Assembly (NCBI GenBank): GCA_905178155.1
Contig: CAJINV010000002.1
Location: 12,651,386 to 12,715,385, forward strand
From: Amoebophrya sp. A120
Lineage: Eukaryota > Sar > Dinophyceae > Syndiniales > Amoebophryaceae
Direction of reading: 5' to 3'
DNA length: 64,000 nucleotides
The position numbers were made by a program, and so were the translations under genes. Positions 57,367-64,000 of the stretch are shown here, in pieces (position 1 is the first letter of the stretch; every line of letters begins with the position of its first letter). Under the pieces are notes generated by a model. It had not been told where the DNA came from. It did no database searches and was given only the letters and a program-made list of their open reading frames with translations.

Positions 57367-58515
57367 ATGTCCTCCGCGACAGAGGATGAACAAATTGCCA
57401 CTCCAGTAAAAAAGTCCGCGGATCGCGAAAGCCGTGAGCCCGCAAGCATGGTGGAACAAGAAAAAGATGGGACGAACGCAGCTACCATTTACAAGAGTCC
57501 CTGTTCCGCACGAGATATCGGGGCTGACTTGATTAACAGCTCGCCGGTATCTACCTTGCCAAGAAATCCAGTCGTGTCGAGCTCCTCTGCACGCCATCCG
57601 GACTCATCCCGGCCGGGGCACCAGAACACAGCGCGCAACGGGAAAAAACCACGCAAGAAAGCAAGAAATAAGAATCGCGCCAGCAGAAACACAAAGGTCG
57701 ACCACGGAGAAAAAGTTGCAAAACGGCGCTGCGCTTCGGTAGGCTTGCTTCGCTTCATCATTGGCCTCTTTCTTCTTTTAATCGTCTTCGCTCTTGTTAC
57801 AGTCTGTGTGCTGTATTACTCCGAAGACGGGGGTAACGTCGAACAGTTGGTCTCGCTCTTCGCTATCGACTTCCTCAACACCCAACTTTCTTCTCTTTTC
57901 TTCTCCAAAACCACGTCGTCGCATGAAGCGGCCGACGGTGTGGTGCCGGAGTGTAACCAGGGACGAGATTGCACTTCTGCGCACAAAGAAAGTCGTCCTC
58001 GGCGGCAGCTGTCGAGCAGAGATCCCGGGGAGGCGGACCTGAACCCAAACGGAGCTGATGGCTCTGGCACTGTGTCATCAAAAAAACGCGAAGCGGCAAA
58101 CGCACCCTTCCTGGCGGACGAAGGTGAGCAAGAACCAGGGGCAGGCTATGACTTTTTGGAAGAGCAACCGGACGACCCGGAGCCTGCCGGCGGAAAAACG
58201 AGCATGACGACCACGACGAACGATGGAAGTGAAGAAACTGTGGCCCAAGAACCTGCGGGCCGGGAGGTCGACAACGGTATCATGAGAAATATGAAGCAAC
58301 CCCGCCCGCAAAGAGATTCCCTGCGCCGAATGGAAGACCCCGTGGATTACGATGAAGAAGAGCGTGACTCGGATGAAGAGTTTCTTCAAGAAATGGACGA
58401 TCCAGACGAGGACGAAAATTTTCTACAACATCAAGACTTCGAAGAATTGCACCGCAACACGACGGAGTTTGAGTCTGCCTTTATCGCATTGAATACTGAA
58501 GGCCTTTCTCACTAG
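57367..58515 (+). CDS. Unrecognised single-pass membrane protein, acidic C-terminus
   Basis: A 382-residue ORF from the ATG at 57367 with no recognised family. The first 125 residues are hydrophilic and basic, ending in a Lys/Arg cluster (KKPRKKARNKNRASRN). One strong transmembrane helix follows (FIIGLFLLLIVFALVTVCVL, about residues 131-150), then a long Ser/Gly/Asp/Glu-rich region with acidic runs (DYDEEERDSDEEF, DDPDEDENF). Positive residues before the helix favour a type II topology with the acidic tail outside or luminal; this is an inference. No intron is needed. Confidence 0.6.
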   Translation: MSSATEDEQIATPVKKSADRESREPASMVEQEKDGTNAATIYKSPCSARDIGADLINSSPVSTLPRNPVVSSSSARHPDSSRPGHQNTARNGKKPRKKARNKNRASRNTKVDHGEKVAKRRCASVGLLRFIIGLFLLLIVFALVTVCVLYYSEDGGNVEQLVSLFAIDFLNTQLSSLFFSKTTSSHEAADGVVPECNQGRDCTSAHKESRPRRQLSSRDPGEADLNPNGADGSGTVSSKKREAANAPFLADEGEQEPGAGYDFLEEQPDDPEPAGGKTSMTTTTNDGSEETVAQEPAGREVDNGIMRNMKQPRPQRDSLRRMEDPVDYDEEERDSDEEFLQEMDDPDEDENFLQHQDFEELHRNTTEFESAFIALNTEGLSH

Positions 58516-58889
58516 CTTACACGAGCCTTGCAATTCTTTTCCTATTTGACATACCTCCCTCGCGGCACTCGCCGCTGGGAGATTCTGGCGTGCTGCAGTA
58601 TGCAGCGGAGGCGCATGGCGCGGTGTGTTTGCAACTTAAGTACCATCCACGATGGGCGCAGAGAAAAAAATCATACAGAAGGTGACTGCATGTTGTATAC
58701 TGTTCTTCAGTTTTCCGTGCGATTTCGTTTGCTTCCAGTTTTCTTCTAGCGGGCATCCATAGTCGCCCGGCGTCACCAGTCGCTCATGCGCTGGATGCCG
58801 GTCGAACAGAAGAGCGGAACTCACTGCGAAGCTCTGCTGGCACTTCAAACGACGAGCCTGTTTTGCAGCCCGATCGTCCAAACAACGGC
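58516..58889. other. Intergenic gap, no gene seen
   Basis: 374 bp between the membrane protein stop and the first ATG of the next gene. The next gene's frame stays open upstream to about 58.8 kb, so its true start may lie in here. Confidence 0.5.
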
Positions 58890-60708
58890 ATGGCGTTGGC
58901 GTTTCCCTCGCCTGCCACGGCAGATCTGGAGCGCGGGTTTATCCGGGTGGAAGAAGGACGGGGAGACGTTTCCGGTGCCGTGGACACTCCCGGCAGGCGA
59001 CCTTTGCCCACACTTGCGACCACGGGTAATGCGGCCCATGATTTTCTGCAACGCAGTGACAGTGCAGCTCCGGGGAAACCGGTAGTACTGCTCGGACGCG
59101 AGGAGGGCTTCAGCTTGTCCAGCAAACACGGCAGACTAAGACCTGAGCTCGGACTAAGACCTGGGCGAATGACCGACGAGCAGCAGTCCCAGGCAGCAGC
59201 GGATCAACAGATGATTCAGCTATCTTCCCTCAAAGCTTGGTATAGGGATCATCAGTATACCAAGACGACGAACGCGGACCTCGCGTTCGACGACGTACTC
59301 GCAACATTTCGCGTGTACGAGCAAATCATGCCTGAGGATCCCCTCCGTACGTATTATTTTGACCAACTCCAGAAAAACGAACAAGTGAACGAAGAAGTAC
59401 TGCTTGACCTCGTGAGTAACGAAAAATCAGGTCTTGGATCACATTGCCCGCAGCGTGAACTGGCTGTGATTTCGGGCGATGCAGATCGTCCAAAATGGTC
59501 TTCGGAGTTTGCGAAAGAAAAAGAAGTACAGAAATTTTTTTTATTTTTGCTTCAAATGGACCGCATTAGTCCCAGTCTGCAGATTTTGCAGGACGCATAT
59601 GCCGACATGGTCAAGGCCGTACTGCTCTCTGCGTGTGGGATGTGGTACGGATGGCACGGAAGCGATAGAATAGCGGATGGAAACGGAAATCAGATAGACG
59701 AGGACCAGGCAGTTTCCCGGCGCGTCGAAGAAATGATGGAGAATCCCCAAGAGATATGAGATGCAAGTGTCATACGTGATAAGCATTTTACATGCGTGTG
59801 GGTGTGCAAAACCACCTAAGAATGATCAATAGATACACATCAAATCGCTTGAAGGCTGTCGTGAAACACACATGTGCAAGGGGCAATACATAATTTCCGA
59901 AGTCGGTTTGGCTCAGTGTCAGTTTTTGCCACGCTAATTCACTTTCGTAAACCAATGAATCTGACTATTGCGTATGATGATTTCCATCTTATAACTGCAA
60001 CATCTGAAAAAGGAACCAAAAACGCACGAGAGCTTATATAGGTCTGTTTCGGCTGTACTACAATTTTATACTCAAGGAGACGTATATTTTGCATATGAGA
60101 TGCGAAATAATCCTTCTCGTTTTCCAAATAAGTAGCGAGAATCCGCGTGACTGTGACCCGAGAATGAGGCAAGCACCACAGGCCTGCTTCTGCCGGCCCA
60201 ATGCTGCGAGTACTGCATGTGGAATTTGTTGGCGATGTAAAAACTGCATGCAACAGAAGCGCGACCGTATCTTTTGCTCCGGATGTGTAGCGAGAAGGAC
60301 CATTTTTGATATGATACACAGGAGGCGCTGATCTGGGACGCTTTTTTGAGCTTTCTAGAAGAGCCACCTGGTGCAGGATTACCTAAGAGTAAGTACGACG
60401 TTTTGAGCTTGCTCCTCGAAGACAAAACTGATCGGAAGTCGATTCTCAACACCGTTGCCCAAAGACACTTCCGGTGGGCGATCGGAATAGACGACGAGGT
60501 CAGGAACAACGAGAACCTCCCGCTGGGATTGCCGCTCTCGCTGAAACCGGCCTCCTTGCTCCTCGCTTATGGCGGTTCTGTTGCCGAGCAGCCAGTTGAA
60601 GCTTGGCGCAAAATGCTGCAATCACAACTTCGTGGGGAATACGTGACGAAGTTGCAAGAAGTAATGAACCAAGTGTTGTCTATAGAACCTGAAGGATATC
60701 TAGAATAA
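58890..60708 (+). CDS. Unrecognised two-exon protein
   Basis: Exon 1 is 58890-59711 (ATG at 58890, MALAFPSPATADLERGF) and exon 2 is 60322-60708 (stop at 60708). The proposed intron 59712-60321 starts GTTTCC and ends ACACAG, phase 0, giving DEDQAEALIWDAFLSF across the join. Without splicing the first ORF ends at 59759. Predicted product is about 400 residues, mostly helical, with a DQQ/QSQ-rich segment and several long amphipathic stretches (FDDVLATFRVYEQIM, LLQMDRISPSLQILQDAYADMV). I recognise no domain. The intron holds imperfect inverted arms around CCTTCTCG (about 60091-60318) that may be a decayed introner. Confidence 0.55.
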
Positions 60709-61872
60709 GGGTGGTTTCAACACCTGCTTCAAATCATGCAAAACCAATGGCTCGACGTCATCCCTCCAAGAGTGCTTCATACCTCCGGATTGCTGGTAAA
60801 AATACTTTATATTGAGTAAAAGCCATCCCGTGCTGCGATGCCGTACGAACCTCCGTGTGACGCGAGGTTCTTATCTGTCTGCAAACTAGACGAACGCTCT
60901 GAACTTTAGGCATGCGGCAGGGCACGCGCCAGGGCATTACAGCTGCAAAAGCCAGTTGTATAATAATTACTCAAGCAATCTCAAGCTTGCCAATGGCAAT
61001 GCGGACACCCATTTCTATTTGTTTAGCGTGGTCTCGGTCTCGTCGTCCCGTGGTTTTGTCACGGTCACTCTCATCTGTGTGACTGCGGGAGCGATGCCGA
61101 GAGGCTGTACAAGACTGGTGATGCCCCAAGGAGAACTCTACAAAGCTTTGTGCGGCAATCATGCGGTGTGGCTTTGTTTTGGTCAGGATAAGTGCAAATG
61201 TACGCAGGAGACCAAGAACCCAGCGGTGGCGACGATCGCTCTGACCCTTTTGATGATGCTATCAAATCGAATTGAAAACCAGTCTAAAACCAGACAAATC
61301 TAGTAGCAAGTTCCCGCATGCAGAGCAAGTTTGTATTTGTAAGCAGTGCCGAAGAAGCTTGTTCTGCATGTATTTGTAAGCATGTTGACAACTCCTGGCT
61401 CGCCTGATAGTTTTCTTGATTTTATTTCATTCCCTCCAAACTATCAAAGAAGCTTGTACTCGCCTTGTATTTGTAAGCATCAACAAGCGCGCCTCCGGTT
61501 GGTAGAGCGATCGGCTACCGAGGCACGTCCGGGGGCGTAGCTACATCAATCTCTTGAACACGAAGTGCGAGAATAGTAACGCGAGGGGGGCTCCAATTGA
61601 ATTTCCCTGCACCAATAGAACGGGCGGCGTTGTGCCGCTCAAGATACCTGGCGCGCGATGCAACCCAGTGCAGACAATTGAACTGCAGGGACTTTGGGTC
61701 GTTTCGAGGGCAGTTACTGGCCCACTTTGGTAGCTTGTATAGTGCCGGAGAAGTTCAAGTTCGCGCTAAGTTGTTTTGTAATCTTAGATGCTGCAGTTCG
61801 CGGCCACCCGAGATCTGTCTGGAATCAGGGACGTTTTTTTCAATGTGATCCCAGCCGTACTTTCCAGGTCAG
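60709..61872. other. Intergenic or intronic region, weak coding hints only
   Basis: AT-moderate sequence. Around 61600-61735 one plus frame reads VPLKIPGARCNPVQTIELQ, which faintly recalls the start of a MIZ/SP-RING zinc finger, but it soon meets a stop and no complete finger can be built. It could hold an upstream exon of the Glu/Lys-rich gene. Confidence 0.4.
61330..61490. repeat. Short dispersed repeats TTGTATTTGTAAGCA
   Basis: The word TGTATTTGTAAGCA occurs three times (near 61331, 61369 and 61463), twice after GAAGCTTGT. No coding content. Confidence 0.7.
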
Positions 61873-62553
61873 TCGGATCAAAAATGGGACGCGCATCCTA
61901 CGGATTTGCTCCGGTTTCCTGACAAACGGGAATTCTCGTTTGTGTTTGATGAAAACAAAGACACTTGGAAGCCAGAAGAATACGCGCGTACATTCGAAAG
62001 CTACTGTGATACACTAGCTCCAGACCCGGAGGCAAAGCGCTTTGCGGAGGAGGCTCGCGACAAAATTTCAAAAGCGCGCAAAGCTGCAGACGCAGAAGTC
62101 GGCGCCGAAAAAGAAGAAAAAGAAGAAAAAGAAAAAGAAGAAAAAGAAGATGAAAAAGAAGAAAAAGAAAAAGAAGAAAAAGAGGATGGAAAAGAAGCAG
62201 AAGAAAAAGAAGAAGAAGAAGGACCCTGGTGCACCGAGACCCCCTGCCCGCTTACCGGCCTAGGCGCAGAAAAAGAAGAAGAAAGAGAAGAAGGCAAAGA
62301 GGAAGAAAAAGAAGAACATCGTGAGAGGAAGGTAAACCCTTCACACGGAAACCACGACTCCATCACTAACAAACAAAACAAACAAGAAGAAGAAAAAGAA
62401 GAAGAAGGACCCGGGCGCCTGACAGCTACCGAAGTGATGAAATTCAAAGAGGCAGTCGCACAAGAAATGGCGCGACTGTTTGAAGTAGCAGGAAACAAGG
62501 CGAAGATTCAGCTACCTCCGCAAGATACTACGAGTCCAGAAAAGGTGACGTAA
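61873..62553 (+). CDS. Glu/Lys-rich protein, terminal exon
   Basis: The coding segment starts after an AG acceptor at 61871-61872 (SDQKWDAHPTDLLRFPDK) and runs to the stop at 62551-62553; no ATG opens it, so upstream exons are missing. After a short ordered start (FSFVFDENKDTWKPEEYARTF) comes a KEEKEEKE low-complexity run from GAA/AAA codon slippage, a Cys/Pro interruption (WCTETPCPL), more E/K repeats, and a helical C-terminus (EVMKFKEAVAQEMARLFEVA). The function is not recognisable. The repeat tract is probably a charged single alpha-helix or disordered linker. Confidence 0.5.
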   Translation, partial: SDQKWDAHPTDLLRFPDKREFSFVFDENKDTWKPEEYARTFESYCDTLAPDPEAKRFAEEARDKISKARKAADAEVGAEKEEKEEKEKEEKEDEKEEKEKEEKEDGKEAEEKEEEEGPWCTETPCPLTGLGAEKEEEREEGKEEEKEEHRERKVNPSHGNHDSITNKQNKQEEEKEEEGPGRLTATEVMKFKEAVAQEMARLFEVAGNKAKIQLPPQDTTSPEKVT

Positions 62554-62574
62554 GAGTGAAGCCACGGGGTGTGC

Positions 62575-62665
62575 CTCGTCCTCTCCTATTGACGTAAACT
62601 GCGTTGCCTCGTCCGCTCCTATTGACGTTGATTCAAATTCGTATTGACGTAAACTGCATTACCAT
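62575..62665. repeat. Short tandem repeat around CCTATTGACGTAAACTGC
   Basis: Three diverged copies of (C)TATTGACGT(A/T)(A/G)A... preceded twice by TGCCTCGTCC(T/G)CTC follow directly after the Glu/Lys-rich ORF stop. Confidence 0.7.
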
Positions 62666-64000
62666 TGTCGATCCTTAACTCGGTTTTGGAGCGTCGACCT
62701 GGTGAAAGTGAAACGGACACCATGACCGTATTGTCACAAGAAAGAAAACAGACAAGATACTAAAGGCCCAGCGATGTAAGCAAGAAGATGAGTAGAAACT
62801 AGAGTTTTAGATAACACGAAAAACAGTACGTGTACGACAGTAGCTACAAGCAAAAAGCGTAAGACGTGCCCACAGCGACCTGCAGCGTAGAACAAAGAAG
62901 TAAGCGACAAGTAAGTGTAAGATGAGAAACAAAAAAATTAGTAAAAAACTAAAAGCAGCTCATTTAGGCTCGGAGCTTTTACTTTACAAAAGCGAAAAAC
63001 ACGACTACGCTTCAACTTTTCAGAACAGCACTACTTTGCAACCTTTCCATCAAAATAGCGCCTCCTTCAACTTAAACTTTTTCTTGTGCAAGTTCGTAAA
63101 CCGGCGAAAGCTTTCTTCAACTTTTCTTTAGCGTTTTGCTTTTTCTCAGGCTCAACAACAGTAACTTTCACAAGCTCGTCCTAGCTTCAGCAACAAAGAC
63201 GGATAAAGCACAGCTCCGCCTTTTTTTTACAAGTTTTAGACTTAGCAAGTTTTCACCTTTTCGACTCTTACAACAAAACTTTTTCGCTCTACCAGTTCTG
63301 TTTTTCTCAAGAAAGACCCCAACGTGGCTCGGTCTAACTGGTATTTTCATTGAAATAGCTTTAGAACCACGCGAGAAAAGGAACAAACTTCAGACGGAGT
63401 CCTCGCATCCATTTAAAACAAACAAACAAAACAAGAAGAGAGCAAATAAGAATATATAAGTGGCACATAAAATAATACTTGTAGAGACGGTCTGCGTCTG
63501 GAGATGCAAAGTGTCGTCCTGCAAAAAGCGTGTTCTTCTCCCAGTGTGCGTGTTCTAATGCTACGGGCTACCAAAAGTTCAAACCCTGGGCCGATCCTCT
63601 GAGTGACTTCCTTCCCGCAAATCTTTAGACTGTTTGATCCCGAACCCAGCACAAACAAGCACGAGAATAAGGATTAAGCGCAAGATCTAGAGCGAATACC
63701 CAAACAAATTGCACACCCAACCACAACACACGCGCTGAAGATCTACCACGCTGAAAACACTCTCTACACCTGAATGAGGGCGGGCGTGATGAATGTAGTG
63801 GCAACCTTTTTCGATTTTTTACAGGCTACGGGATCGATCGTTGAGCTAGGTGCTTTCTCTATAAACATCTTATGACGATTAAATGAATTCCCGCTATGTC
63901 AATTTCGCTTTTAGTCCATCACACAGCACGCACAGAACCAAGACCGTAAGGGCATAATCGTGTTTGGAATGGTTGTTAAGGATGCGTGAAAAAACATGAT
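62666..64000. other. Right-end region, no gene seen
   Basis: AT-moderate sequence with short Phe/Lys/Ser-rich ORFs lacking motifs. Nothing recognisable on either strand up to the window edge. Confidence 0.5.

Noticed and set aside
56847-58515. Joining the small ORF at 56847 to the membrane protein at 57367
   Set aside because: The donor is phase 1, but no acceptor with matching phase is seen before 57367.
59905-59925. Dinoflagellate spliced-leader-like GGTTTGGCTCAG
   Set aside because: Only a partial match to the leader 3' end, in an intron, without a following donor GT.
59755-60318. Introner with TATG...GATA ends between the two exons of the 58.9-kb gene
   Set aside because: No 5-bp TSD and poor TIR pairing. 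A GT-AG intron (59712-60321) explains the exon join better.
61490-61560. tRNA-like word GGTTGGTAGAGC
   Set aside because: No matching acceptor stem, anticodon arm or T-loop follows.

Overview
The window is nuclear DNA from a protist, most likely an alveolate close to dinoflagellates, with a Syndiniales (Amoebophrya-like) parasite as the best guess. The evidence: an axonemal outer-arm dynein heavy chain with a GC-rich third codon position; genes with many short introns; long runs of genes on one strand; a surface protein with Cys-rich repeats of the C-x-C-x(2)-G-x-P type common in dinoflagellates; and many introns that look like mobile 'introner' elements, some without GT-AG ends. No rRNA, tRNA, CRISPR or bacterial operon signals were found.

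Layout. From 1 to about 34.4 kb every recognisable gene is on the minus strand: outer-arm dynein heavy chain (open at the left window edge), a Cys-rich membrane-anchored protein, RNase H2 subunit B, the STT3 catalytic subunit of oligosaccharyltransferase, a DXO/Rai1-type decapping nuclease, AP-4 beta adaptin, an ankyrin-repeat protein, a short receiver-like ORF, and a thrombospondin/EGF-like single-pass surface protein. From 48.1 kb to about 62.6 kb all genes are on the plus strand: a NEK-like kinase whose exons run on into a calcium-binding (EF-hand-like) region, an unrecognised membrane protein, an unrecognised two-exon gene and a Glu/Lys-rich protein. The divergent strand switch between them (34.4-48.1 kb) holds a GC-rich/AT-rich patchwork and a complete 9.0 kb tyrosine-recombinase (DIRS-order) retrotransposon, 38239-47261. 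The retrotransposon has split direct repeats in the order A1 - ORFs - B1A2 - B2 and is itself interrupted by a 1.04 kb terminal-inverted-repeat DNA element.

The most interesting system is a set of nine intron-like mobile elements. Each starts TAT(C/G), ends (G/C)ATA, has terminal inverted repeats and is flanked by a perfect 5-bp target-site duplication. Eight lie inside exons of clear genes (STT3, DXO, AP4B1, the Cys-rich gene, the kinase/EF-hand gene) or, for two, inside a short 30-kb ORF; the ninth is also exonic in the Cys-rich gene. In every case, removing the element plus one TSD copy restores an uninterrupted reading frame. Four share one TIR family; the others have different TIRs but the same end rule. 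When the TSD ends in AAGG the insertion makes its own AG|GT...AG|G intron boundaries (two cases); otherwise the inferred intron is non-canonical (seven cases).

Functionally the identified genes are housekeeping (N-glycosylation, RNA quality control, ribonucleotide repair, vesicle coats), flagellar motility and cell-surface/signalling, with no evidence that neighbours form a pathway. Exon limits were read by eye from splice motifs, phase and homology; no transcript data were available.
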